This document shows positions 33,952-43,781 of a DNA stretch of 64,000 nt, in pieces. The notes under the pieces are model-generated. The model made no database searches, was not told where the DNA came from, and worked only from the letters and a program-made list of their open reading frames with translations. Location: contig JBBODD010000001.1 in assembly GCA_038002745.1 (NCBI GenBank), positions 496,001 through 560,000 of the forward strand, written 5' to 3'. The position numbers were made by a program, and so were the translations under genes. This DNA is from Bacillus sp. FSL H8-0547 (GTDB taxonomy: Bacteria; Bacillota; Bacilli; Bacillales; Bacillaceae). Positions within the stretch are counted from its first letter, which is position 1. Every line of letters starts with the position of its first letter.

Positions 33952-35794
33952 GCTGCAAGTCCCCCTTTGTCTGCAAGTCTGGTACTAGGAATGAAACTTT
34001 TGTAAAAGCTCCCTCTTTGCTTTCTAATTGAAGTCCATGATCGGTTCCGTAATGCAAGAGCAGCCGCTCATTTACATTTACAAGCCCGATTCCTGACCCA
34101 TGAAGCGTTTCGGTATGCTGTCCTGCTGTGATTTTTTCAGACAGGCGTTCTTTCTCCCTGTCATTCATACCGGTCCCGTTATCTTCTATCTCGATCAAGA
34201 TTCCGCTGTCTATTCTATTTGCACTTATTTTGATAACGCCCTGCTTTTCAGCAAGCAATGGAATCAGACCATGCTTGACCGAATTTTCCACAATTGGCTG
34301 AAGAGACATTTTCAGCACTTCTGATGCCAGCAGGTGGTCCTGCACATCGACTTTTAGCGTCAGCCTGTTCTCAAGCCGCAGATTCATAATTTCAATATAA
34401 TGCTTGATATGCGTCAGTTCTTCCTGAAGCAGCACAAAATCGTTTTTCCATTTCAGATTGTAGCGCATCATGGAACCGAGTGATGTCACGGCATCGGACG
34501 TCTCGTAATCTCCTTTTATTTCAGCCATCATCTTGATGTTTTCAAGTGTATTGAATAGAAAATGAGAATCGATTTGCGTTTTAAGAGCTTTAAGCTCCGC
34601 TTCTTTTGTTACCGCATTTTTATGAATGGCTTCAGCAATCAGGCGGTTGATTTTTGCCAGCATGCTTCTGAAATGATAGGCAAGCTGTCCGATCTCGCTG
34701 TATTCATCCACCTCGACTTTCACACCGAAGTCACCAGCTTCTGCTTTTTTCATCGTGCTCATCAGCCTGTACATCTCTTTGAGCAAATACGAGATCATTT
34801 TGTATGTTAAAAAGGAGAGAATCAGCACGAGGAACACAATTCCCCCAAGGACAAGATTTCTTGTGTTTTCTGTATCTGCAAAAATCGTTTCAAGAGAGAC
34901 CAGGCTCAGCATATAGGAGTCGATTGCTTCAATATAGACAGCTCCCACAAGGATGGGAAGCTCATGGTCTTCATAATAAAAAGAGAAGGATTCTTTCTTC
35001 TTTTCTTTTTCAAAGTGGCTTGTCAGTGTATCTATACGAATCTCATTTTCTTTTAAAAAGCGGTTATCAGGATTGACGATATAATTGCTGTTCTGGTCAA
35101 TGACCATCATCGCAGAATCACCTGCGTCAACCGTGCTGAACATTTTCGGGAAAAAGTTCTTTTGAAGCATGCTGATTTCGATGATGCCCAAGTGTTCATC
35201 CTTCGGGTAATCCAGCTCCCGCAAGACTGAAATCTTGGCATTCGCCCGGTATGGATAGCGTCCGAGGATATCGTAATCCTGCTGTTCATACCACCACATT
35301 TCCATGCCGTTGCGGTCGATGGCTTCCTGCTTCCATGGCTTATCAGCAATCCGCTCCTCACTGAAAAGGATCGGCCACATTTCGTTTACGAAGGGATTGT
35401 TTGTGTAAAGGTGAATGTTTTCAATGGTTGGATTATTCACTTGAAGCCTTGATACATTTGAGAACGCATTCATTTTAAAGTTCAGCAGATCGTCCACATT
35501 TGTCTCATCTCTTGATTTCACAAAATCGATAAATTCATTATCAGAGACAACCATCTGTGCCGTTCTCCTCATCGATTCGATATTGTTTTCAATATGAACT
35601 TTTTCTACTTCAAGGAGATATTCATTTTTCGTTGTAATGTCCTTTATCGCACTTTCATCCACTTGCCTTGTGTAGATCAGGGTAAATGCGACGACTGGAA
35701 TCATGATGATGAAAATATATAAGGCGATGAATTTTTGCTGCAATGAGAGTTTGAGGAACATTTCGAAGATCTTCGTTTTTATTTTTCCTGCCAT
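33926..35794 (-). CDS. YesM-type sensor histidine kinase
   Basis: A 622-residue membrane kinase. N-terminal helix (YIFIIMIPVVAFTLIY, about 25-45), a large extracellular sensor (about 45-305), a second helix (LVLGGIVFLVLILSFL), HAMP, then the HisKA-type H-box QIDSHFLFNTLENIKMM and HATPase N/G boxes (QPIVENSVKHG, GSGIGLVNVNERL). YesM-type kinases control genes for plant-polysaccharide oligosaccharide import. It is in a minus-strand order of lplB-lplC-lplA-kinase-regulator. Confidence 0.92.
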   Translation of the reverse strand: MAGKIKTKIFEMFLKLSLQQKFIALYIFIIMIPVVAFTLIYTRQVDESAIKDITTKNEYLLEVEKVHIENNIESMRRTAQMVVSDNEFIDFVKSRDETNVDDLLNFKMNAFSNVSRLQVNNPTIENIHLYTNNPFVNEMWPILFSEERIADKPWKQEAIDRNGMEMWWYEQQDYDILGRYPYRANAKISVLRELDYPKDEHLGIIEISMLQKNFFPKMFSTVDAGDSAMMVIDQNSNYIVNPDNRFLKENEIRIDTLTSHFEKEKKKESFSFYYEDHELPILVGAVYIEAIDSYMLSLVSLETIFADTENTRNLVLGGIVFLVLILSFLTYKMISYLLKEMYRLMSTMKKAEAGDFGVKVEVDEYSEIGQLAYHFRSMLAKINRLIAEAIHKNAVTKEAELKALKTQIDSHFLFNTLENIKMMAEIKGDYETSDAVTSLGSMMRYNLKWKNDFVLLQEELTHIKHYIEIMNLRLENRLTLKVDVQDHLLASEVLKMSLQPIVENSVKHGLIPLLAEKQGVIKISANRIDSGILIEIEDNGTGMNDREKERLSEKITAGQHTETLHGSGIGLVNVNERLLLHYGTDHGLQLESKEGAFTKVSFLVPDLQTKGDLQHVQSVNSG

Positions 35795-35860
35795 GAGGAC
35801 ACCTGCTGTTCTTTTGACGTTCTTTTTAGTATAAGGGATTTCTTTTTCGGATAACAGGGA

Positions 35861-35888
35861 AAAAAAGGCTGCCGAAGCAGCCCTTTTT
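35861..35888 (-). terminator. Intrinsic terminator after the sugar-binding lipoprotein gene
   Basis: AAAAAGGCTGC-CGAA-GCAGCCCTTTTT, a strong tetraloop hairpin 3 bp from the stop. Confidence 0.9.
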
Positions 35889-35890
35889 CC

Positions 35891-37531
35891 TTACTTTTCT
35901 CCAGCATTCAGTTTTTCATTATTCTTTTCAAACATCTTTTTCTGATACTCTTCTACTTTGTCATAGCCGTAATCTTCACGTTTTTTCAAGTAAGCTTTCA
36001 TCACCTTATCAAACTCTTTGTCTGATTTTGCAAGAAGCAGCTTCGGAAGTGTTTTTCCCCATTCCTGGCTGATTTTTGTACTTGCAATGGCTTCTGCAGA
36101 AGTACCTGTAGGATTCAGGCCGTCATAAGCTGCAAAGCTGACTGTTTTGCCTTTTGTCCAGTCTTCCAATTGCTTGAACGGCTCCGCAGTAGGCGGGTTC
36201 CAAGGAAGACTCATATTCGTATCCATCAGCATCCAGTGTTTATAAGAAGCACCGTATTGCTGGTCGAAAGCTGTTCTGTCCTTGCTTAGAAGGTCAAGAA
36301 CTTCCGGTTTGAACTGAGGTTTTCCGTCTGTCTCATCGTACGTCACGCCTTTTTCACCGAAGAAGAAATCTTTTTGTCCTTCTTCACTGATCAGGTAGCT
36401 TAAGAAAGCAATGGCACGGTCTTTGTCTTTTACATCTTTGGAGATAAGAGTAACTGTCCAGCCGGAAATGCTGTCCCCTGCAAGTATCGGTTGATCGCCT
36501 GCAGCGTTAGCAGGACCATCAACAGCGATATAGACAGAATTTGGATCTTTCGCATAAAGAGCCTGCTGCTGAGCAGCCATGTCACTGCGCTGATAAAGCA
36601 TAGCGAAGTAGCGGCCCTGGGCGATTTTCTCTTCCATTTGCGGGCGTTTGTCTACAAAGATATCTTTTGCAAGCAATCCTTCTTCATTTGCTTCTCTGAA
36701 TGTTTTCAGCCATTTTACATATTCTTTATCTTCTGTGCGATCATACAGCTTACCGTCTTTTTCCATAGGAATGGCTAGGAAATTTTGAAGGTAAGCTTCA
36801 AGTGATGTATTGCCTACATCTGTAAATTCATGAAGGCCAAGCGGAATAAGCGGTGCACCATTTACTTCCGGAAATTTTTCTTTTGCAGCTTGAAGAGCTG
36901 AAACAAACCCTTCAGGTGTGCTCATATCAGGACTTCCAAGTGCTTCGTACATATCTTTTCTTACTAAGAATGTTTGGTTAGAAGGCTTTAAGTCTTTGTA
37001 TTTTTCAAAATCCTTCGGAGAAGAAGATGCATTCGGGTAAGCGTATACATTTCCGTTCTCCTGTTTGTACCACTCAAGCTTTGCGTTATCTGCTACTTTA
37101 AAGAAATATGGATCATATTCTTCAGCAAGTTCATTTAATGGAAGAACCAGTTCGCCTTCCTGCATTTTCTTAACAGCATCTTCCCACCAGCCAAGGGTAA
37201 TAAAATCAGGAAGCTTGCCGGATGCAATCATCGTGTTCATTTTCTCTGCTTCGTTTCCGGCAGGAGAAATGTAGTTGATTGAAACGCCTGTTTTATCTGT
37301 TACATACTTTGAAACTGCGTCCTCTCCCCATTTTGATGCGAACCAGGAAAAGTTGACATACCAGTCAAATGTAATCGGCGATGTATCTGCTTTCCATGCA
37401 GGCTCATCTGCTGAAACAGGCTTTTTGTTTTCTTTTTCCCCTGATGAAGCGGTTTCATTATTGCATGCAGCAAGCATGGAAAGAAGAAGAACCGCAATAA
37501 GGAAAATGGACAGACTCTTAAACTTTTTCAT
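35891..37531 (-). CDS. Extracellular solute-binding lipoprotein (LplA/YtcQ-like)
   Basis: A 546-residue family-1 solute-binding lipoprotein with lipobox SMLAAC (about residues 17-22) and a bilobal fold; FDWYVNFSWFASKWGED and AWKADTSPITF are like the LplA/YtcQ group. It captures oligosaccharides outside the membrane for the adjacent permeases. No ATPase gene is in the window; such systems usually use a shared MsmX-type ATPase. ATG 37531 follows GAGGGG. It ends at a strong terminator. Confidence 0.93.
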   Translation of the reverse strand: MKKFKSLSIFLIAVLLLSMLAACNNETASSGEKENKKPVSADEPAWKADTSPITFDWYVNFSWFASKWGEDAVSKYVTDKTGVSINYISPAGNEAEKMNTMIASGKLPDFITLGWWEDAVKKMQEGELVLPLNELAEEYDPYFFKVADNAKLEWYKQENGNVYAYPNASSSPKDFEKYKDLKPSNQTFLVRKDMYEALGSPDMSTPEGFVSALQAAKEKFPEVNGAPLIPLGLHEFTDVGNTSLEAYLQNFLAIPMEKDGKLYDRTEDKEYVKWLKTFREANEEGLLAKDIFVDKRPQMEEKIAQGRYFAMLYQRSDMAAQQQALYAKDPNSVYIAVDGPANAAGDQPILAGDSISGWTVTLISKDVKDKDRAIAFLSYLISEEGQKDFFFGEKGVTYDETDGKPQFKPEVLDLLSKDRTAFDQQYGASYKHWMLMDTNMSLPWNPPTAEPFKQLEDWTKGKTVSFAAYDGLNPTGTSAEAIASTKISQEWGKTLPKLLLAKSDKEFDKVMKAYLKKREDYGYDKVEEYQKKMFEKNNEKLNAGEK

Positions 37532-37582
37532 AGTAAACCCCTCTCTAGTACTTCATTATAATTGACTTTCTTTCTATATGCA

Positions 37583-38482
37583 TCAGCCCTTTACAGAGCC
37601 GATCAGCATCCCCTTTACAAAGTACTTCTGAAGGAACGGGTACACAAGAACAATCGGCAATGTCGTGATGACCATGGTTGCAAGCTTGATCGATTGTGAC
37701 GTCACCGTTTTTGTTGTGATGCTGCCTGGAGCATTCATCATCATCTGGTTGGAACTGGATTCAGCAACAACTTTGTACAAATAGGTTTGGATCGGCTGAA
37801 GTTCCGGATTATTGACGAAAATGACCCCTGCGAAATAATCATTCCATTGATAAACACCCTGGAATAGTGCGATTGTAGCAATAACCGGCATCGACAGCGG
37901 CACAATAATCTTGATAAAAATCATAAAGTCATTGGCTCCGTCAATTTTTGCTGCCTCTTCCAGTGATGGCGGAAGCTCTCTGAAGAACGAGACAAAGATA
38001 ATAAGATGGAAAAAGTTAAACATGGTCGGAATGATATAGACCAGGAAGTTATCAAATAATCCCAGGTCACGAATCAGAAGGAAGTAAGGAATCAGTCCTC
38101 CGCTGAAAAACATTGTGACGATACCGATCATCATGTACAGTTTTCTTCCATATAAATCTCTTCTTGAAATCGCATAGGCTACCATCGCTGTGAAGAAAAC
38201 GTGTGTGATGGTTCCAATAACCGTTTTCGCAATCGTGACTCCGAATGATGTCAGAATGCCTGAGTTGGCAAAAACAGCTTCATAGTTTTGAAGAGTAAAC
38301 TCCCTAGGCCACCAGTAAATGCCGCCATTAGCTGCATCTGCACCTTCATTCAGGGAGTTGACGATAACATACCAGATTGGGTAAAGCGTTATTCCGCAGA
38401 TCAAGAACATAATAATGATGTTGATGTTGTCGAAGATGTATTCACTTTTTGTTCTGCGGTTTAATTTAAACAGTTTCAGCAC
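37583..38482 (-). CDS. ABC sugar permease (LplC/YtcP-like)
   Basis: A 299-residue permease with six helices. The EAA loop is EAAKIDGANDFMIFIKIIVPLSMPVIAT, which docks the ATPase. The C-terminus VKGMLIGSVKG matches the LplC group. It pairs with the permease encoded by the next upstream gene. Start ATG 38482, GGAGGGG upstream. Confidence 0.94.
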   Translation of the reverse strand: MLKLFKLNRRTKSEYIFDNINIIIMFLICGITLYPIWYVIVNSLNEGADAANGGIYWWPREFTLQNYEAVFANSGILTSFGVTIAKTVIGTITHVFFTAMVAYAISRRDLYGRKLYMMIGIVTMFFSGGLIPYFLLIRDLGLFDNFLVYIIPTMFNFFHLIIFVSFFRELPPSLEEAAKIDGANDFMIFIKIIVPLSMPVIATIALFQGVYQWNDYFAGVIFVNNPELQPIQTYLYKVVAESSSNQMMMNAPGSITTKTVTSQSIKLATMVITTLPIVLVYPFLQKYFVKGMLIGSVKG

Positions 38483-38496
38483 GTGATCTCCCCTCC

Positions 38497-39468
38497 TTAG
38501 AATAATGAAGTGCCGTCAAGCTTTTTCGTAATTCTGTTAGCCGTGTAAAGCAGAATAAAGGCAATGATTGCTTTTAAAAGACCGACTGCCGTTGCATAAG
38601 AATAGCGCGCATTTTGAACACCCATTTGATACACATAGATATCAATAACATTGCTAGCGCTTTCATTTAATGCATTACGGAGAACCAAGATCTGGTCAAA
38701 GTTTGAATTCAGCACACCGCTGACTGCCAGGATGAAAAGAATCGTAATCGTTGGACGGATCGAAGGCAGTGTGACATGCCACATTTTCTGAAAACGGTTT
38801 GCCCCGTCAATTGTCGAAGACTCATAGAGTTCAGTAGATACGCCCGCTATTGCTGCAAGATAGATGATTGCAGACCAGCCGATTTCCTTCCAGATATCCG
38901 AGATAATCACAATGCCCCAGAAGTACTGCGGTTCAGCCAGGAAGCTGATGCGTTCATTGATAAATCCGAGATTAAGTAAAATGTCATTAATAATGCCAAT
39001 ATCAGATAACCATGTTGTTAAAATACCGCCGAGAACAACCCATGAAAGAAAATGAGGCAAATACGTAATCGTCTGAACCATTTTCTTAAACTTCAGTGAA
39101 GTCAATTCATTCAGCATCAAGGCAAAAATGATTGGCAGCGGAAAGCCGATAATCAGCTTAATCAAGCTGATGCCAAGAGTGTTCTTCAGTACAGTCCAGA
39201 AATTCTCATCCTGCAGAAATTCTTTAAACTGCATAAGTCCAACCCACGGAGCCTCTCTGATTGTGCTGATAATGCTGAACTCCTTAAAAGCTATAATCAG
39301 TCCATACATCGGCACGTAGTTGAAAATGAACATCCAAACCATACCGAGCAGCGCCATAACCTGCAAATATTTTTGGGAGTTCATCCTCTTTAGATCCCGT
39401 TTTACTCTTCCTTTTTTTGTACTGGGCGCAATTACTTGCTCCTCTGCCCGTACAATCTTCGCTTCCAT
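38497..39468 (-). CDS. ABC sugar permease (LplB/YteP-like)
   Basis: A 323-residue six-helix permease (YVPMYGLIIAFKEF; EAA-like SSTIDGANRFQKMWHVTLPSI; C-terminus RITKKLDGTSLF). It should form the translocation pore with the LplC-like subunit. ATG 39468 is preferred over the longer frame at 39555 because the family N-terminus begins about there and GGTGGTG lies 6 nt upstream. First gene of the importer unit. Confidence 0.92.
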   Translation of the reverse strand: MEAKIVRAEEQVIAPSTKKGRVKRDLKRMNSQKYLQVMALLGMVWMFIFNYVPMYGLIIAFKEFSIISTIREAPWVGLMQFKEFLQDENFWTVLKNTLGISLIKLIIGFPLPIIFALMLNELTSLKFKKMVQTITYLPHFLSWVVLGGILTTWLSDIGIINDILLNLGFINERISFLAEPQYFWGIVIISDIWKEIGWSAIIYLAAIAGVSTELYESSTIDGANRFQKMWHVTLPSIRPTITILFILAVSGVLNSNFDQILVLRNALNESASNVIDIYVYQMGVQNARYSYATAVGLLKAIIAFILLYTANRITKKLDGTSLF

Positions 39469-39712
39469 CTGCTCACCACCCCGATTTCTATGATGTTTTC
39501 TATCTGTCCTCATTGTAAGAAAAAGTGCCCTCCTGCATAAGTTAGGAAATTTCATGTAAGGTATCAGAATTTTGGATTGGGTATATTCCCTCTGAAATAA
39601 AGGGTGTCACAAGTACTGGAGAAACAGAGCAAAATGTGCGCTGCAAAGCGGTTATTTCCCCATGCTCCGTATTCTTTTCTAACATAAACTGCTTTTGAAG
39701 GGAGGGAATAAC

Positions 39713-40153
39713 TTGGATAAAAGAATAAACGATTTATTTGCAAACTATGACCGGCACATCGATTACAGCAAAGTGCCTACTATAACGAAAAAGCATTTGC
39801 AGGAAAAAATAGAACAGACAGGAAAGGTTCTCCTGCATCAAGAGAAAAAAGAAGCTGGACAAAGTCCTGCCGCATCCGGAATTGATGCTAATACACTCAT
39901 GCTGCATGACGAAATCGTCACACGTGCTGCTATTGAAAACACACTGCATGTCATAGTTAGAATGATCATTGCTGACTCAGAGATAGTTGATAGCTTTCTT
40001 AAAGATGTAAATGAACTAAGCAGTCAGAAACCGAAACAAAAGAAGAGATTTTTTGATTTCTTCAAAAAACCAAAAAACGAACCTGCGGACTTTCATGATC
40101 AAACGAAGACAATGTATGCGGTTCTTTTTGAACTAGGGGAAAAAATAAAATGA
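39713..40153 (+). CDS. Uncharacterised 146-aa protein, likely spore-related
   Basis: TTG 39713 behind GGGAGGG opens a 146-residue basic, lysine-rich protein (KRINDLFANYDRHIDYSK; KPKQKKRFFDFFKK). No signal or membrane helix. It lies 111 bp before the collagen-like exosporium gene on the same strand, so a spore-related role is plausible by position only. Family not recognised. Confidence 0.55.
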   Translation: MDKRINDLFANYDRHIDYSKVPTITKKHLQEKIEQTGKVLLHQEKKEAGQSPAASGIDANTLMLHDEIVTRAAIENTLHVIVRMIIADSEIVDSFLKDVNELSSQKPKQKKRFFDFFKKPKNEPADFHDQTKTMYAVLFELGEKIK

Positions 40154-40204
40154 AATAAGGGCAAAAACCGTAATGAAAACGCACGGTCACAAGTCTCTTT
40201 ATCT

Positions 40205-40237
40205 CATATGCTATAAAAGCTTTACTTCATGTAAAGC
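40205..40237 (+). promoter_or_regulatory. Sigma-K-like -10 and leader hairpin of the collagen-like gene
   Basis: CATATGCTA (40205-40213) matches the sigma-K -10 consensus CATANNNTA exactly; an AC-containing -35 is about 19 bp upstream and not ideal. A 7-bp GCTTTAC/GTAAAGC hairpin (40219-40237) lies in the leader before AAGGAGG. Expression late in the mother cell is expected. Confidence 0.55.
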
Positions 40238-40264
40238 GCAAAAATATAGAAAGGAGGCTACTAA

Positions 40265-41611
40265 ATGAGTATTGAAAACAGAATTATCAATGATAGTTTT
40301 GAAACAGGAAGCTTTCCTCCATGGACAGCTGTCAACGCAGTCATTACCACACAATTCTCTCACAGCGGTTTCGCAGCTGCCAGATTAACAGGCGGAAATG
40401 CCAATGCATTTCTCTACCAATTTGTTGAAGCGAGCCAGGGTGAGACTTTTTTATTGGAAATTTCTCTTGGTAAAGTTGGCGCATCTCCTAGTCCTCTCAT
40501 TTCAGTAACGCTTGGCTTTTACGATGACGCATTTAATTTCCTGGGATTTGGAACCATCCTTAATATCCCTCCTAACCGTCTACCGGATTCAAACCAGTTT
40601 CACTGGCGGAGCATTTATGAAAATACCGCCCAGGCACCTTCTGGTACAACTCAGGCACTAATCCTGGTAAACAAATTGCCGCTTGCCGGATCAGCTGATG
40701 TTGTGATTGATGACATTTCTCTCTTCGCTATGGGAGGTGCCGGTGTCGGGCCAACTGGACCTGCTGGACCTACTGGGGCTACTGGACCTGCCGGAGCTAC
40801 TGGACCTGCTGGGGTCACTGGACCTGCCGGAGTCACTGGACCTGCTGGGGCTACTGGTGCTGATGGGGCTACTGGACCTGCCGGAATTACTGGGCCTGCT
40901 GGAGTCACTGGTGCTGATGGGGCTACTGGACCTGCCGGAGCTACTGGACCTGCCGGAGTCACTGGTGCTGATGGAGTCACTGGACCTGCTGGGGCCACTG
41001 GACCTGCCGGAGTCACTGGTGCTGATGGAGCTACTGGACCTGCCGGAGTCACTGGTGCTGATGGGGCCACTGGACCTGCTGGTGTTACTGGACCTGCTGG
41101 GGTCACTGGACCTGCTGGGGTCACTGGACCTGCCGGAGTCACTGGTGCTGATGGGGTCACTGGACCTGCCGGAGTCACTGGTGCTGATGGGGCCACTGGA
41201 CCTGCGGGTGTTACTGGACCTGCTGGGGCCACTGGACCTGCTGGGGCCACTGGACCTGCCGGAGCCACTGGACCTGCTGGGGCCACTGGACCTGCTGGAG
41301 CTACGGGACCTGCCGGGGCTACTGGACCTGCTGGGGCCACTGGACCTGCCGGAGCCACTGGACCTGCTGGAGCTACGGGACCTGCCGGGGCTACGGGACC
41401 TGCTGGAGCCACTGGACCTGCCGGAGCCACTGGACCTGCTGGGGCCACTGGACCTGCTGGAGCTACTGGACCTGCTGGGGTCACTGGACCTGCCGGGGCT
41501 ACTGGACCTGCCGGGGCTACTGGACCTGCCGGGGCTACTGGACCTGCCGGGGCTACTGGACCTGCCGGGGCTACTGGACCTGCTGGACCTACTGGACCTA
41601 CCGGGCCGTGA
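40265..41611 (+). CDS. Collagen-like exosporium-type protein (NTTRR-F1 domain plus G-X-Y repeat)
   Basis: A 448-residue protein. The N-terminal ~155 residues form an NTTRR-F1-like domain ([40 protein letters not shown]). The rest is about 95 uninterrupted Gly-X-Y triplets, mostly GPAGATG/GPAGVTG with interspersed GAD, ending GPTGPTGP with no C-terminal C1q-like head. Such proteins form hair-like filaments on spores and are O-glycosylated on Thr. ATG 40265 follows AAGGAGG. Length of the repeat will vary between strains by slippage because nucleotide units repeat closely. Confidence 0.92.
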   Translation: MSIENRIINDSFETGSFPPWTAVNAVITTQFSHSGFAAARLTGGNANAFLYQFVEASQGETFLLEISLGKVGASPSPLISVTLGFYDDAFNFLGFGTILNIPPNRLPDSNQFHWRSIYENTAQAPSGTTQALILVNKLPLAGSADVVIDDISLFAMGGAGVGPTGPAGPTGATGPAGATGPAGVTGPAGVTGPAGATGADGATGPAGITGPAGVTGADGATGPAGATGPAGVTGADGVTGPAGATGPAGVTGADGATGPAGVTGADGATGPAGVTGPAGVTGPAGVTGPAGVTGADGVTGPAGVTGADGATGPAGVTGPAGATGPAGATGPAGATGPAGATGPAGATGPAGATGPAGATGPAGATGPAGATGPAGATGPAGATGPAGATGPAGATGPAGATGPAGVTGPAGATGPAGATGPAGATGPAGATGPAGATGPAGPTGPTGP

Positions 41612-41634
41612 TTTAAAGCAAATTTTTACAAAGG

Positions 41635-41663
41635 TGACCTGGACTCGTTCCAGGTCATTTTTT
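41635..41663 (+). terminator. Intrinsic terminator after the collagen-like gene
   Basis: TGACCTGGA / TCCAGGTCA perfect 9-bp stem followed by six T residues. Confidence 0.95.
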
Positions 41664-41715
41664 CTATTAATCTATTTGTGACAGTCATAATCCAAATCTT
41701 AATCCCGCTGCCCGC

Positions 41716-41750
41716 AAAAACACCTCTGACTATTCATCAGAGGTGTTTTT
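41716..41750 (-). terminator. Terminator embedded in the end of the coiled-coil gene
   Basis: AAAAACACCTCTGA / TCAGAGGTGTTTTT with a 7-bp loop; one arm encodes the last residues NTSDE of the upstream gene. Confidence 0.85.
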
Positions 41751-42026
41751 CAGCATATTCATTGCTTTGTATAGTTCAACGTCATGTTCACTGATCTTAG
41801 ACAGCAAATACTTTGCTGACAATCTCAAATCTCTTACTTCATCACCAAGTTTCTGAATATCCTCTTCGTGGTCATCTCCTCCTGAATGAATGGCCCTGGA
41901 AAGCTTATACAGCTGTTCCTCTGCCTTATCAAGCCTTGAATCCACTTGTTTTTCAAGTGCATCAAACCGTTTATCCATACTGGATTTTAATTCTGTAATG
42001 GCCAGCAGAAGTTCCCTGTTTTCCAC
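41730..42026 (-). CDS. Small coiled-coil protein (98 aa)
   Basis: A 98-residue helical protein with heptads (ITELKSSMDKRFDALEKQVDSRLDKAEEQL) and a short charged linker. No signal or membrane helix. It may be a cytoplasmic scaffold or a phage/holin-like accessory; family not recognised. ATG 42026 follows GAGGGG. Its terminator overlaps the last codons. Confidence 0.65.
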   Translation of the reverse strand: MENRELLLAITELKSSMDKRFDALEKQVDSRLDKAEEQLYKLSRAIHSGGDDHEEDIQKLGDEVRDLRLSAKYLLSKISEHDVELYKAMNMLKNTSDE

Positions 42027-42142
42027 GAATATCCCCTCGCAATTGGTTAGTAGGAAGCATACATTTATTATAGTTTCAGTGAACAGGAGTTACTAGGATA
42101 AACGCGATAAATATTTGTAAAACATTTGCAAACGATTTTGGG

Positions 42143-42245
42143 TTTGGATTGTTAAAGCACCTGTTTAGACTGTTAAATCCTTGATTTGGATTGTTAAGCA
42201 GCATATCAGGATTGTAGACTCTTTATTTGGACTGTAAGCATGTCT
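42143..42245. repeat. Tandem array family D, about 21-bp period
   Basis: Anchors TTTGGATTGTT-like begin at 42143, 42164, 42185, 42206 and 42226 (steps 21, 21, 21, 20). The fourth has TCAGGATTGT. It lies between the coiled-coil gene start and the VWA gene's terminator, in a 380-bp gap with no other signal recognised. Confidence 0.75.
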
Positions 42246-42332
42246 TCAATGACCTCTTGAAGGGTGAAAACTTCAAAATGTTTGCCTTTCTGCTGCATTT
42301 ATGAAGTTTTTATATTGAAAGATAGAAAAAGA

Positions 42333-42368
42333 CAAGGAGATATACGAAAATCATACCTCCTTGCCTGA
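42333..42368 (-). terminator. Intrinsic terminator after the VWA gene
   Basis: CAAGGAGG...CTCCTTG stem followed on the minus strand by a U-rich tract. Confidence 0.7.
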
Positions 42369-42407
42369 ACTCTACACGTTCTGAATCATCCCTTAGAACA
42401 GAAGAAC

Positions 42408-43781
42408 CTATTTTTTCTCATATTTTTCTGTCATTTCTTCTTTTTTCTCCTGAATGGAGTCCTTCAGGTCTTCGCCCTCTGTTTTAACTGTATCAAGCAG
42501 CTCTTCATGAGTATCCTCCGCATAATCTTTCAGAATTTCATGTCGCTGATCGACCAGGCTTGTAACCTCCTGACGGATATCATACTCAATTTGTTCTTTT
42601 TCCTGGAGATATAAGGCTGCATCATTCAGTCTCTTTTTCTCCTCATAAATCATGTTTGTTAACTCTCTTTTTCTTTCATAAAGATCATTTTGCTTCTTGC
42701 TTTGCTCTTCCCAGACTTCATTCCAGTTTTTATTGCCCCAGTCCCACCATTCGTTCCAGAGGCGCAGGCGCTCATCTTCCCATAATTCCTGGAAGTCTTC
42801 AGCCGTATCAACGGTTTCATATTGACCGCCGCCGGCCTGAGCTACAGACATGAGCTGTTTTTGGCCGCTGCTGTCTACATCAAAACCAATGATATTGACA
42901 ACCGCTTCAATGTTTGAATCATGGAGTTCTTTTGCTGCTTTAGCAGGATCTCCGTCGCATGTTTCAATTCCATCGCTTACGACATAAATGATATTTTGTC
43001 CCTGCTTATCTGATTTCTCAAAGTCTGCTTTTGATTCTGAAATGGCTTTAGCGATTGGAGTCCAGCCGGTTGGCTTAAACTTTCCAAGTGAAGCTTTAAA
43101 TTCGGCCTCATTATAAGGCTTCAAATCATAGACTACTTCTGTGCTGCTGCAGGATAGCTGTTTATCACTGTCGCTGTTGCTGCCTTCCTGGCCATAAACT
43201 CTAAGTGATACGTTCGCTCCTTCAGGCATGGAAGCAACAAAATCATTTACAGCTTTTTTTGCCAGATCCATTTTGGTTTGTCCGCCGATTTTCTGAGCCA
43301 TACTGCCGCTTGCATCCAACAGGATTGAGATATTTGTATTAAGTCCAATCTCACCGTTTTCAAGCGTCATTCCTCCAGGCATATTGCTTAAAGAAGTCTC
43401 TATGCTCGGATTGAATTCTTCATAAAAATCATAAAAAGGCTTGTAATTCTCCCCCTCGTTCACAAGAGCAAGCAGCTCGCCATAGATCTGAAAGCTGTCC
43501 TTATCAGCAAACGACTTTTCGTCTAAAGCTTTATGTATAACCGCTTTATTGTAAGCATTCCCTGAATATTTTCCAGGTTCTTCTTTTACAATGTCTTCAA
43601 TGCTCCCGGCTATCTCAACCTCATCCTCATTTTCTTTCTCAGAAACGTCTTCTTCTTTTTTAGTATTCTCTTTTTTCTCTTCATTTCCAGACGCCTGTTC
43701 CCCGCCTCCGCATGCCGCAAGCGCAAACAAGATGAATAAAGCTGACAGCAGCATCAGGCATATCTTCTTCGTACGCTTCAT
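42408..43781 (-). CDS. VWA-domain lipoprotein
   Basis: A 457-residue secreted lipoprotein. Lipobox LAAC (about residue 23), then a low-complexity E/K linker (about 30-60), then a von Willebrand A domain with the MIDAS motif DASGSM (about residue 152) and the strand YVVSDGIETCDGDPA. A C-terminal ~130-residue charged coiled coil follows. It may bind metal-dependent ligands at the cell surface. Monocistronic. Its exact role is unknown. Confidence 0.85.
   Translation of the reverse strand: MKRTKKICLMLLSALFILFALAACGGGEQASGNEEKKENTKKEEDVSEKENEDEVEIAGSIEDIVKEEPGKYSGNAYNKAVIHKALDEKSFADKDSFQIYGELLALVNEGENYKPFYDFYEEFNPSIETSLSNMPGGMTLENGEIGLNTNISILLDASGSMAQKIGGQTKMDLAKKAVNDFVASMPEGANVSLRVYGQEGSNSDSDKQLSCSSTEVVYDLKPYNEAEFKASLGKFKPTGWTPIAKAISESKADFEKSDKQGQNIIYVVSDGIETCDGDPAKAAKELHDSNIEAVVNIIGFDVDSSGQKQLMSVAQAGGGQYETVDTAEDFQELWEDERLRLWNEWWDWGNKNWNEVWEEQSKKQNDLYERKRELTNMIYEEKKRLNDAALYLQEKEQIEYDIRQEVTSLVDQRHEILKDYAEDTHEELLDTVKTEGEDLKDSIQEKKEEMTEKYEKK

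Noticed and set aside
40651-41681. Long open frames opposite or shifted to the collagen-like gene (277 and 324 aa)
   Set aside because: They are shadows of the repeated GGACCTGCTGGG-type units; no start signals or family features.
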